In this document: positions 10,701 to 21,970 of the stretch, in pieces
Layout of the letters: each line of letters begins with the position of its first letter
Numbering within the stretch: the first letter of the stretch is position 1
DNA from: Protostelium mycophagum
Taxonomy: Eukaryota > Evosea > Variosea > Protosteliida > Protosteliaceae
Assembly (NCBI GenBank): GCA_002081555.1
Contig: MZNV01000824.1
Span: forward strand, 1 to 41,939
Direction: 5' to 3'
DNA: 41,939 bases
Made by a program: the position numbers and the translations under genes
Notes under the pieces: model-generated
What the model was told of the DNA's origin: nothing
The model's database searches: none
Seen by the model: the letters and a program-made list of their open reading frames with translations, nothing else

Positions 10701-12329
10701 AACCCTCTGCATGGAGCATCTTATCCATGGCCTATCCCAAGGGAACCACATTCAATGTCACATCTACTTTCGGGTACCTTATTTGACATTAGACCTGTCG
10801 GATGATGATATATGACAGATTAAACTTGGTAAACGTGATTCACATGCCGGTTTCTTCTTTCTCACAGCTTAACTGGAATACGTACTATTATGATAGCGCT
10901 GGGGAGCATCTCTATCTACTGATGACATCTGATTATGAGGCTTTGTATAATGGATGCGGTGCTGGTCCTTATGAAGCACCATCTCTTGCCGGCAGCTCGT
11001 CTGTTTTGGTACTTACCAGATTGTGATATTGAATGGGCTCATTTTTTCAGGTGACTGCATCATGTGGAACTAATTGTAAGAGATCTACCACTGCTGTTAT
11101 TGCCCCAAAACCAACTACCCTACCCTCAGCTGTACAACATGATTCATACAGAGCTCTCCTCACCGTAAGGCACGATCTCAAATTACCGACGTGACAGCAA
11201 ACAGGGACCAAACAATGGAGCGGGTACTGTTTTCTTCCAGCTGTATACATCATACAAAAACATAGCGCCACGCTTAGCCTTCCAAGCCTATCACAACATC
11301 AAAGGAGTTAATTATCAATTTGGTATCTATTACAAAGGCGCTCTTGTATCTGCTTACTTTAGATATAACACGTTGGGAACTTCGCATGTCGTCCAGCTCA
11401 CAAGAACACTAATGAACTGCATGGTTGCTGGTGCACAACTCATTCTTACAGACATCAATTCTGGTGCTCAGGTGGCCTATCTCCATCTTTATCTCAACAC
11501 AGTTTCTGATGAGTACAGTTGTTGTCTGGTAATATTCAATTGAACAACACTGTGTCCACTCGCTGGACTGCTGTGAACAGTACCCTCGCTGGCCTCTGCA
11601 AACCGAATTATGAGACTCTCACGCTGTTCAACGGGACTGCTCCCTGGGGTATCAAAGGGTTTGGACAACGCTTGGACTTGACTGCGCCCATATGTGACGG
11701 CAAATCGTATTCGTGGGCTAACAATCTCTACGAATGGCAGCTCAATATCAAAGAGTGAGGTTCTATATCTTGGCTCCATCTGACATGTGACAGGATCATA
11801 CCCTCCAAGTTTGTGTCCGTGGAGTTCTTCATCCGCTCCAACAGACCATTTACGCCCTTTGAACTAGCAGTCAACTATTATAGAGGTGAATCTCTCATCT
11901 CATCGGTGAGAACAATCACATACAATCCCAACTTTCTCGTCGACACAGAGTGGACCTTCATGCGCATCCCCCTATCTGCTTTCCAATCTAACGGCAACTG
12001 GAGCTCTATCCGATTTGCGCCCTACAAAGAAATGGTGCTGTACGATCTCAGCTACAATGTATCCATGAGTCAAGTCAGATTCTCCACGCAGCCCGCTACT
12101 TATAGTAACACATTCAAGCAGGTATTTATCGTATTACACATCACACAGAAGGCTGATTATTCAGGTGACAGCTCCACCAGTGGTGAGAGATAGGGCCTCC
12201 AACAGCGATGATGGAGAATCTGTCTCCACTTCCACTTCTCCCGAGATCACTCTTGCCCTAGTGTCATCCGCCATCCAAACATCATTCAGTGTTGGCATCT
12301 TGTTGGTGGTTTTATTGGCCCTTTATTGA
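7765..12329 (+). CDS. G8-domain, beta-helix surface glycoprotein (CEMIP/TMEM2/PKHD1L1-like), 17 exons
   Basis: Exons inferred at 7765-7815, 7853-8116, 8172-8572, 8658-8905, 8961-9167, 9213-9445, 9577-9736, 9794-9839, 9879-10522, 10566-10773, 10819-10828, 10868-11008, 11051-11164, 11205-11471, 11519-11754, 11794-12121 and 12165-12329. They give an uninterrupted frame of about 1240 residues. Exon 1 encodes a signal peptide (SRSLLVLWLLSLLLSL). Residues about 25-210 form a G8 domain (W....GVITVNGKLFI, GPNGTLTIG, GIVSMWGGTVQMHG). The G8-family hallmark GKYPIHFHL follows, then parallel beta-helix repeats (ETHGVTLQNNIAYN, CYFLEDGGEHGN). Many N-glycosylation sites are present. The C-terminus is a Ser/Thr-rich stalk and a hydrophobic tail (SVGILLVVLLALY), suggesting a GPI anchor. 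In animals, relatives bind or degrade hyaluronan or act as fibrocystin-like receptors; the ligand here is unknown. Confidence 0.88.
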
Positions 12330-12534
12330 TTTGTTCCTCAATAAACGACGAGCATTTTGAGACTAAGAGACAGCTTGTGCTGTATGTTCGTCAATCCAAC
12401 TGCAGCTGTGTAACTGCTTGGAGTGATGGATCATTCGTTATGGCTATTGGATTATTCAAAGGTGAAAAACATCTGCAGAGCAGTTCAAGTTTCAAAATTA
12501 AACATCAATCTGATCCAAATTGTATTTTTAGGTA

Positions 12535-15077
12535 TTATAGATAGATGTGGTATTTGCTAGCTAATTCTCTCAACTCGCTCATCACATGTGCTGCTCTGTT
12601 GCATGTCAGATTTAAACAAATAAAAGATCTGAGTACAACTGAAATGAAAACTCACGTGGGTCTTTTTGATGGCTGCTGATGCCAGCAGCTAATAATCAAC
12701 TGTTTGTACAGAGGCGGTATCGGGAGTACTGATATCCCTGGGAAGGGTGGCCGTTCTCCCGCCAAAACGAGCGTGGGGATGTCAATGGGGTTCACTCCAT
12801 ACCACGGTTCGGTCGGTGCAATCAGTTCCCATAATACTATCAATCTCTCAGTCATCATAAAACCAATAAATCAATAAATCAATCTTAGATCATTCTACAA
12901 CATTTAAAAAACAATGATAAGAAAGTTGAGTTGTAGAATCTCACCAACACCATAAGAATATATGTCTGATGCCAAGTTGTAGAACCTCCACCCATCTCCT
13001 TCTCCTGTCAACACTTCGGGGGCTAAATATTGTGGCTGTGAATTTTCAGTGAATTTTCAGTGAATTTCAGGAATCGTCTATTACCGTTCCGAGAGCACCG
13101 TTCTCACTATCCACCACCCTTGATGTTCCAAAACTAATTTTATAAGCAGATCCCAATCAATTATAAACACTTACTCTATTATTTTGACGTGCGAGTTGTG
13201 GTCCAATAATATATTCGGACTGTGAAATTTCAGCCAGTTCTCCTGATCTCGAAATTTGGTTGAAATCTACCTCTTTATGTCACCGTGAATGATTTGTAGT
13301 GAATGCAAATATTCTATTCCTTGAATCATCTGTATCGCTAAAGTCAACCTCTTCGGCCTGCAATTTTCAATGAAATGCTCATCTACAACTGTGTAGAATT
13401 ACCATGACAACTCTTCATTACGGCTGAGTACATCCCTGAGAGAACCATTGGGAATCCATTCTGCAAAATTTAAATAATTGGTGTGATTTACACTTGCACG
13501 CTTTGCAACAACAAATTGAATTTAAATACATCATAGTATTTATATTTCAAGTAACAGATGCTATTTTTAGACTGCCACGTATGAATATTGCACCTGTTAT
13601 GATGATCTTATCGTGTGTGGTAGTGTGAGCTCCGTGGCAAAACATTATATTTGGGTGCCTCAATATACTCATAATCGCCACTTCTCTGTGGAAATCCACC
13701 TCGTTGTATCCTAAAAATTGATCCCCCCTGCATCATTTTACTCGTTGTAGATGGAATATTCCTTACGTTTTCTTCAAGGCGACTGTGTGATTTATCCACT
13801 CCCCGACGTACACGTCACCACCCGCCCCCTCCGCTATTTTTCTGTGAAATTGGATCCCCTCTCGAGATATCTCAGCATGAACCTATTGATCTTGTCATGA
13901 TATCATCTCCAGAAAAATCCAAGAAAAAGCTTCACTTGGATGCGGTTGTGAGATGCGAGATCTAAAATATGCGCCATTCCTCCCTTGGTTAATATCAAAC
14001 TCCGTAACCCCGATGTCACCTATTCCTTTCAGTTTTCCTCGAAATTTCTGAGAGTTTTACCTCCTCTGGAAAGGCGTAAACTGCCAGTGCTTTGGCTGCT
14101 TGTAGACGGAGCTCCTCTTGTCTCTTATCCCTTGAATTTGAATTTAAATATTCCATCAGAATATATCCTTCGTCCAAGTCCATGAACCCTCGACGTGCTG
14201 TAACATGTTACATCTACATCGAGAATTTTCTGATTTTTTTCTGGAAATATCTGATCTATATAAAGACCCACAAATATGTCCGTGTAACAACATAGATTCA
14301 AATTTCTCTCGAGATCTAAAAGGGTTCTCCTCATCTGCAACATCCATCATGAACTGCACACGTCATTCTCTGTACAGAAATTTCTCGGAAATTTCTTGGA
14401 AATCTCACCTCCTTTTCTCTGGTCACAGCGTCTTCTGGGGTCTTTACGATATTTTTGTTTTGCTTTCCTTTGTAGTTGTTCTGGTTTCTTCTAAACTGGC
14501 TCCATGCCCTTTGTAATTGCAATGATGTGGAAATATACCCATCAGCAGGCGACAAAATCCCTTTGGTTACCATCTGCACAAAAGATTGAGACGAGCACAA
14601 ATGATTGAGATAAATACAAATGTTTGAGACGAGTACAAAATATTGAGACGGGCACAAATGTTCGTGACGGGCACAAAATATTGAGACGGGCACAAATGAT
14701 GTAGACAAAAAGGACAACTTACGGAGAGGATGTGCTCAGATGGATCTTTCTTCTTTCTATTGAATGAATCTACGGCACATAATGCGGACCATAATACTTG
14801 CTGCGCGTTCACAATCACCTACAGAAGGTCACAATTGCATGTCATGTGAAAGTCGGTCATGTGTGATGCATGTTATGATGCATGTTGTGATGCATGTGAG
14901 ATCACAATATGTAATGTGTATATATATATAATTATAATGGCTCACTTTATCGTAAAGGTGTGCCGCGATGTAGAGTGCATACTTTACTTTGGGATGATTT
15001 ATCTTACATATGAAAGAGCTATAAACAGGTAATTCTCCCATATATTCATCTACAACGATGTTTCTCAAGATATCCAT
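12535..15077 (-). CDS. TKL-type protein kinase, multi-exon
   Basis: Start ATG is at 15077 (MDILRNIVVDEYMGEL); the stop is at 12535, after a final exon spliced at ctgacatgcaacag (KRPT-AAHVMSELRELASK). The N-terminal third (VIVNAQQVLWSALCAVDSFN, then a basic linker) has no recognised domain. The kinase domain is complete: P-loop AEGAGGDVYVGEW, ATP lysine in VALKK, HREVAIMSILRHPNI, hinge EWIPNGSLRD, catalytic loop HGDIKSPNILLD, VKIIDFGTSRVV, YLAPEVLTGEG, SDIYSYGV, LLWELI-PTEPW and a C-lobe end CWHQQPSKRPT. DFG is created across an exon junction (GA|T TTT GGA). HGD replaces HRD but keeps the catalytic Asp, so it should be active. Probably a cytosolic signalling kinase; its substrate is unknown. 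Introns carry the shared GAAATTTC motif. Confidence 0.82.
13030..13075 (-). other. Intron with triplicated short motif
   Basis: Within the kinase gene this short intron contains CTGAAAATTCA-type words in tandem before the acceptor ATTCACAG that precedes the exon encoding PQYLAPEVL. The repeated CAG offers several nearby 3' splice sites. Confidence 0.45.
14585..14698. repeat. 19-bp minisatellite, six units, in a kinase intron
   Basis: Six consecutive 19-bp units begin at 14585, 14604, 14623, 14642, 14661 and 14680, with consensus ATTGAGACGGGCACAAATG, and a seventh partial unit follows. They lie in an intron of the minus-strand kinase gene, between the exons ending with HILS and beginning MVTKGILSP. 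Confidence 0.9.
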
Positions 15078-15187
15078 GTTCTCTTGGCCTATGAACCTGA
15101 TCTATTCATTTTCTATTTCCTTATAAATGCAAATATTTATATTTAAATACGAATACTTTAATCCTTAAAAGCCGGAATGCGTCTCGT

Positions 15188-18100
15188 CTACAACTTTGCG
15201 GTTGCATACCAAGCACAAACATCTGAGAAACTCCGCGTTTTACTGGGATGCGCATTCAAAGCTTTCAAGGTAAACATTATGAAAATAAATCTCACTCTTT
15301 TGTCTCAATGTATGTTCTATTCGATGATGGAATGCCGTATGCGTTGCTAGGAAACAAAATGCAATCCGCAGTAGCTCTCTCATCATCTACAACGAGTCCA
15401 TCATGTACAATCTGAAATTTCAGTGAAATCTTCTAGAATCGAGTTACGTACAGATATGTCTCCAGTGGTGTGAAGGTGTTGATATAATGCGCTGCAAAAT
15501 TTGATGTCATGTTCGAATATGACGAGTTTGGCTTGTGGCCCTTCTTTCAATCTTGGTGATCTACAACGAGTCAGGAAAATGGCGCGAAAAAACAGACATG
15601 ATCGACCTCTCTATCTCGGTCAGTGTGGTTTTCCTGCGAAAATTCAGTGAAATCTACGATAAGATTGATTTACTTTTTGAAAGTCAAACCAAAAGATAAA
15701 CCCCCCAAATCTGGTCTTGGCAACCCTGACGTTGACGCTACAATTTATTTTAATTTTTAAATTTTATTCCCGTTTCTACAATTTGACAAAAAATTTCAAT
15801 AAAAATCAAAACTAAAAAAAATTATGAAAAAAATTTCAAATTAAATTTAAAAAAATTCAAATAAATTTAAAATAAAATTGGGTCACTTTTCAGAGTGGTG
15901 ACAGAAGGGGAGTTTCCGAGTCTTAAACTCTGGCTGAAATTTGCTGTTGGAACAGCGTCAGCACTTTGTGATCCTCTGATCAAATTAGATGTAGATGCGC
16001 TCGGACGAAGTGAAGGCGATCTACAACTCTCAGAATTTCATGTTGAAATTTCTTGGAAAATTCGTCGATCATTCAGTGAAAATTCCAGAAAATTCCGAGA
16101 AATTTTTCATTGGTACCTCTTCAGTGGTGGAGCCAAATAATTGAAACTGAATGGGTCAGCCTGAATTTTCACAAAGAATTCAAATCACAAAACTACTCAC
16201 GTGGATATATACTTGTCCTTGTTATAACTCTTGGATATTTTGAACCACGCTCTTTCAAACTCTGCGCAATATTTGTTTGTGTGCTGTGGTCTGTTGCTTT
16301 CGTCACTAAAAATAAACCTGAATACGTATTCCAAGAACTCGATTCTTTTTTTGGTATTTGTCTTTCCCAATTTCATGATGAATGCGTCATATAATGCCCC
16401 TCCCAATCTCCCTGGAAATTTCTCAGAAAAGTTTTGGAATTTTCTCAGACTAATTTTGGAAATTTCTCAGATTAATTTTGGAATTTTCTCTGTCGATATT
16501 ATCACCGGTGAATTTTTTTCAGATGAAATTCTGTGAAATTTCCTCGAAATTTCAGATGAAATTCACCGTAAAAATCGGGATTTGGCAGTTTGTTGAGGAA
16601 TACGATTCTATGCGCGAAGTAATTGTCTATATATTGCTCCATAGTGTCCCTGGTTGTGGCATAAATAATCACTCCAGTGCAAATCACCAGCTTAGAGAAG
16701 AAGGGTAAAAACTTCTTGCCCTGATGACGTCATCACTTACGTATGAGATTCAATAAAATGAAAACTCACAATCGAGGTTAAACCTAAACCTTTGACAACA
16801 CCATCCTCATATCTTCTCGTGTATGCTTGTTTTGCGTAATCGCTCACCACCTTACTATTCATCCCCCATCTACAACCAGTCAGTCTGAAATCTCCGTGAA
16901 ATTTCTCGATAAATACGTACTCGGTCATGATGACTGTCAAGATATTCTGGCAGACTTCACGCATTTCGGTGTGGTCGACCGCAGATGCTTCCATGATTTG
17001 TTTTAATACCTTTTGTTCGTGGCTTGCGCTCATCAATTGAACTTTCAACCTGAATCTGTCAATCTACAACGCGCATCCGAAACTCTGATATGTGGAACTG
17101 TGCTAAAATAGCATACTTGTGCAATAGATTAATTCGCAGATGTGAATAAAAGCCATTCTCCCAGCTTACGGTAATCAACACGTTAACTACCGAGTGCTTT
17201 ACCGTGGCCACCAAACCTCACAACATCCACTGTAAAAAAAATTCTGACGCTGAAGCATGATGCACATTGAAGTTATGCGTGGCTCTTCTTGCCAAAAACA
17301 CAATTTCAATGTCCAAATATTCTAGATAAACACTCGCCTTTCCCCACAAGCCTTCAAGTCATTTTCATTCGGTTCTTTACTCGAAAATGTGCGCACTGGA
17401 TATATTTAATGATCTATTTTTAGCACAAATCTCCGGCACAATTCATTGGGCTCACTCACCTTGTGTGGAGATATATCTTTCAAAAAGAAGTTCGAATTCG
17501 TTCAAGAGCGGTTTGTTTAGAAGGAGTGATTTAAACCCTTCTACCATTGTCTTTGCGACATCTTGAGGTAAGTATCCGCTACTTCTAATGTGAAATTTGT
17601 CCAACACTGTTGACTCTCAATTTTCGGGGTGATTTTTGTTGAAAATATATATATTTATATGACGAGATGTGGAGGATGATTTTTCTAATAAAATTATTAT
17701 TTATGTTGAAAAAATCTCACCTGCGAGCATTGTCTCAGCCAATTTTTTCGGTGAAGATGTACTGGTGTCATTCATCTGCAACAAATTCACAAACGAATCT
17801 CTAGAGGTGGAATGACGAAGGTCATTAGACATCATGGAGAGTTGATGAGCTTGTATCGTCACGTGGATTTCCCCCAGTGACCCTATATATAGAATTATTG
17901 CGAATTATTGATTTCAATTATTTCGAAAAAAATAATTTTAATTTACAAGAGGGATTACAAACATATAATAATAATCTATAATTTAAATATATATTATTTA
18001 CCTGTGGTAGTACCTCTCGGTGGAAATAAATTGAACCACCCATCCACCTTCCTTTGTAAGAGGTTTTACATTTTAATATATTGAGGATTCACAGCACAAT

Positions 18101-19011
18101 TTTCAATTCCATAAAGACTTTCAAGTTAAATAAAATTATTTAAAAAATATAAAAAGCACCTGTGGCAGAGTCTTGAGTTCAGGGATTGGAACTCTGGCTT
18201 TGGCAAATGTTGTTGGTAATATCCCACCCTTACCGTGCTCTTGCAATAATACTATTATTTCGCTCAACGACGATTCCACCACTCTGTAGAGGTAAATGGG
18301 GTTGCATTGAGTACATCGTGTTGGAAAAAACGTAGAAGTCATGAGGATGTGTGCACAAATTGATGCAAGTTGTCAATCGAATATGATAATCTGAAAAGTA
18401 CAAGGACTGACATGTCTTGACTAAAATCCCATGTTGGTTCTGGTGGCTCTCCTGATTCACTGTACAAGACTGTCTTTGGGTTAATCATCATCAATACGGT
18501 GGTCGGAAAATGTTGATGAAGATGATCAGAACTCGACTGACCCTGCTGCTCCGCTGCATGTATCTCCAAACTTACTCTTCCATGCGCCTTTAATTCTTTC
18601 GCTTCTCGAACTGTAAATACATAAATTAAGTATTATCTTGGAGGGGAAATGGTCGAAAAGGATCATGATAGGAGGAGCTAAAATGAATTCGAAAATGTGC
18701 TATAATCAATAAAGACGAAGTAGGCTGTGCGCTGCGCTAATAGCAAATAGTTTGTCGCCAGAGATACGAATACAATCTCATTTGAAACGTTGTAATCCAC
18801 CACAATGTTTAGAGATTCAGAAGATAATGTCAAGCTCACTCGTGATAGATAAATGGAAGAACTCTTCTATTTGGCCGTCTTCGAAACTGTCTGCATCAGA
18901 AGAGTTCATGATTGGAGGCGCCTGTCGCTTTGGAAAACCAACAATCAGATTTTCCGCATTCCCGACGTCAAATACGTAACAAGGTAAAATTGCAATTTTC
19001 ACGCGAAACAT
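15188..19011 (-). CDS. Long multi-exon gene of unknown function, possibly two genes
   Basis: The first exon starts at ATG 19011 (MFRVKIAILPCYVFDVGNAE). Other well-supported exons, in order, encode AKELKAHGRVSLEIHAAEQQ with FPTTVLMMINPKTVLY (18610-18400), VVESSLSEIIVLLQEHGKGG (18290-18165), KKLAETMLA and DVAKTMVEGFKSLLL (17790-17455), SASHEQKVLKQIMEASAVDH (17060-16922), WGMNSKVVSDYAKQAY, KLVICTGVIIYATTRDTMEQ (16695-16580), LGGALYDAFIMKLGKTNTKK (16410-16200), a Ser-rich linker SPSLRPSASTSN (16026-15895) and LVIFEHDIKFCSALYQHL with TADCILFPSNAYG. The stop is at 15188. The last part faintly recalls a macro-domain core (D-I--PSN-YG), but it is short. No family was recognised with confidence. A frame stop and a TTACGGTAA motif near 17.05-17.2 kb allow a two-gene alternative with a start at ATG 17033. 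Confidence 0.5.
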
Positions 19012-19140
19012 TACGGTAACTACCGTGTCTTTACCGTGAGCAGATCACCACAGGGCGGGGTATTTTCGTGATCAAAGAAAACCGTTTCAACAGCAGCAGA
19101 CATTTAGAGGATGATGCATGATGGATGTGAATAAAATAGT

Positions 19141-21970
19141 TTATTTCAGCATCTGCTTGATTTCGGCGTTCTGCTTTCTCATCCTGTAATCATTGTTGGT
19201 TGTCTTTACAGTCAACTTGTCGATCACTTCTGTCTGGTCATCGATCTCACTGCCCATCTCTTGTGCCATCTGAAATCTATTAATAGAAATTCTATCTCTC
19301 TACAATCACTCCATTTTTTATTTATATTTTCATTACGCTATTTTTATGCAATTTTGTAATTCAAAATCACAAAAAACACACTGATGCAAAAACTTTAATG
19401 TAGATCTACAACTCGCCTTTTTGAGGTTTAATATGGGCGCGTGCATCCTGTCGACGTTTTCGTCGATCTGCGCGAGCAGCTCGTCTTGCTCTCTCTGGGA
19501 CATGGGTTGGGCCGTCCCAAATAATTCAGCCTTCTCCTTCTCCTCTTGCAACCTCTCGGCCTCCGTCATTTTACTGTTTGAATCAGTATCTGTTTTAAAA
19601 AAATGAAAACGTGACAACTACATCGCGCCAGAGACATTTCTTTTCGCGGTTTTTTTAAAAAGCCGTGACATAAATTTTTTTAAAAGGAGATTATGCGGTT
19701 GTAAAGACAAAACCACTTGACACGACTTTGTTTCGTATTGCGGCGAAGCCGCAAAACATCTCAGATCCTAAACCCTAAACCCAAAGGTGTCCGTACTCAC
19801 TTTTTCTTGTCCTGATCATTGCGGCAAAGCCGCAAAACATCTCAGATCCTAAACCCTAAACCCAAAGGTTTCCGCACTCACTTCTTCTCGTCCTTATCAT
19901 TCTCGTGCTGCGGCAAAGCCGCAAAACATCTCGGATCCTGAACCCTAAACCCAGAGGTATCGCACTCACTTCTTCTTGTCCTTATCATTCTTCCATCCGG
20001 CTATCCGACTTCTATTTTCAACAGCCATGACCTCCTCAGTCTTCTCTTTGTGCATTTTGAGGTCGTCTTCCGGCTTCCACATGTCTTTCTTTTTACTCTT
20101 CTTATCTTGCTGGTGTACTCCCAGCCCGTTCAGCTTGTCTCTGCCCTGAGAGGATGAGCCCATCGTATCTCTACAACGAGTTTTTTTATCGATATTTAAA
20201 TTGAATATTATTTATATTCTGAAATGAAATCGTATCTCTACAATGGATTTTTTATCGATATTTAAATTGAATATTATTTATATTCTGAAATAAAATAATA
20301 GATGGGGAATTGAACTTTTATGAAAAGAAGTTGAGAGGTTTCAACATTAAAACTTTTTGAAGGATATTTATATTCTAAAATAGAGAACAATAATAATAAA
20401 TGAAGAAATTAACCTTATTGTGCGAAAAGAAATTTTTGAGTGCACCACCAAAAGACCTCGTTCCTCTGATCTTCCTGTGAGAATCGTCCATATAAGCATC
20501 CATCACGTCTAAATTCTTGTCCGTAGCCTTCAATTGCACTGAAAACGGTCATTCTACACATTTGTAGACGGTCGAAAGGTACCTCCTTGTTGCTGCAATT
20601 TCTGTGCAGATTCGGCACCAACAGTATTGGCATTATCCAATAAGGCCTTATTATTTTATTAATTAAAATAATTTTTCACTGCCACGAGATTTATTTAATT
20701 AAATATTTATTCAAATTATTTATTTTATTATTATTTAATTTAATAATATCATATTAAATATTTGGTGAGGCACAGAAAATATAATTATATTAACGGACAT
20801 ACCAATGATCTGGCGGTACTCTGAAGGGCTTCATGCTTCAACCTGTCGGTTTCTGACTCCATCTCTTCTGTGGACATATTCTCCATATCATATGGCTCTC
20901 CGGGCTGTTTTATCATAATGAGAATCGTGTCATCACAATGAAACGGTTTCATTCAGATAAAACATTCCCATCAGAATGATAATTATTGGGAAAATCATGA
21001 ATGGACATGAAATGTTTTATAAATAGATCAGTGATGGGAAGTGTAAATTTCACCTTCCTCTGCCTCGATGGAGAATTGTCCAGGGGACCACCTTTCTGGT
21101 TGTCTTGCAGCCATATCGCCGCCTCCTGCTCCTCTAAAAGCCTCTTCTGCTTGGCTAAGGACGCTGCGTCTTTCGCCACAGGAACCTATACGGTTCAAAA
21201 TATAGTACAGAGTTTTTACTGTCTAGAAGTAAAATTGGATTGTATGAAATGTGCTTACGGAAGGTGCAAATTCGGCGTTAGGATTTGCAGCAGCCCATTT
21301 TGCATCTTGATAGATGACATTCACTTTGATCAGACCTCGAGAGTGTGATTCATCTGCATTAAGAGGCTTCCAATCATGAAATGACCCCACTTGCAATTGT
21401 TCTAGCGGTATCTTCGCAGTTCAGTTCAATTCGGTGGTCATCGTATTTCTATCGAATGGGAAATTTTGAATTTAAGAGTTGGCGGGAAATTACCTTCACA
21501 GAGCCAATAACATTCTTCTGTCCACTTGATCCAATGTCGGTGATCTCGACTTCCAAAACTCCACTCAATTTCTCCACCCCACTATCACAATTCAGAATAT
21601 GAAGACCACTTCCCGTCAGATGGGAGGAGTTTAAGAGGAAGCCGACAAAAAATCTCACTCGAAAGTGGTTGAGGTGGCGTATTTGGGTGTCGGTCCTCTG
21701 ACATTAGGGCCTTTCCAGTTAACCTCTTTAAATTTGATTGTTGCAAAGGAAGTCACACGGTCATCCTCCTCATCTAGGTCAAAATCACTCAATGTGCCCA
21801 AAATTGATTATACAGCAGCAGCTAATTTACACTTTAATATAAGCTTTTGCTCACCTTTACTTTGGATGGCACGCCATGATCTGATTCCCTTACCCTCTTC
21901 GACTGATGTTGATTAGTAGAATCAGGTTAGGAACAATACCTGTGACTTTAAGTGGGAAGCCCTTGGGCAT
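19141..21970 (-). CDS. C2 domain-SNAP-25-like Qb/Qc SNARE fusion
   Basis: The start is ATG 21970 (MPKGFPLKVTVEEGKGIRSW); the stop is at 19141. Exons join to give an N-terminal C2-like domain of about 130 residues (LKVTVEEGKG, FATIKFKEVNWKG, GVLEVEITDIG, NVIGSVKIPLEQL, HDWKPLN). A linker of coiled-coil type follows. Next is a Qb-SNARE motif (ESETDRLKHEALQSTARSL, ALLDNANTVGAESAQKL, QQQGVQL) and GTRSFGGALKNFFS, like the loop of plant SNAP33. Then come a Lys-rich linker with MWKPEDD and a Qc-SNARE motif (LLAQIDENVDRMHAPILNLK, MAQEMGSEIDDQTEVIDKL). There is no transmembrane segment, as in SNAP-25/29. It should act in vesicle fusion with syntaxin and VAMP partners; the C2 part may bind lipid or Ca2+, though few Asp residues are in the loops. 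The last intron appears to be GC-AG. Confidence 0.82.
19735..19990. repeat. Three-copy tandem repeat carrying exon end, splice donor, telomere-like and hairpin motifs
   Basis: Units are about 81 and 89 bp. Each contains GCGGC-AAGCCGC (starts 19740, 19821, 19910), then CCTAAACCCTAAACCC or a variant, then CACTCACTT-TTCTTGTCC. On the minus strand this last piece is the end of the SNARE exon (DKDKKK) plus its GTGAGT donor. Two extra copies therefore lie inside the intron. Confidence 0.9.
20164..20296. repeat. 67-bp tandem duplication at an intron 3' end
   Basis: Two near-identical units start at 20164 and 20231 (CGTATCTCTACAA...ATCGATATTTAAATTGAATA). On the minus strand each holds a TTGTAG-AGATACG candidate 3' splice site in the SNARE gene. 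The frame-compatible acceptor is slightly downstream (tcctctcag, exon from 20145). Confidence 0.85.

Noticed and set aside
13140-13215. Apparent SFG instead of DFG in the TKL kinase, suggesting a pseudokinase
   Set aside because: An intron (gtaagtg...attag) falls inside the Asp codon; splicing GA to T restores DFG.
14585-14706. CRISPR-like array
   Set aside because: Units are contiguous 19-bp tandem repeats without spacers, in a eukaryotic intron.
19760-19960. True telomere or chromosome end
   Set aside because: Only two TTTAGGG-type units per copy, embedded in an intron between conserved exons.
20415-20633. 72-codon minus frame beginning MPILLVPNLHRN
   Set aside because: Wrong frame of a real SNARE exon; the correct frame reads VMDAYMDDSHRKIRG and joins the neighbouring exons.
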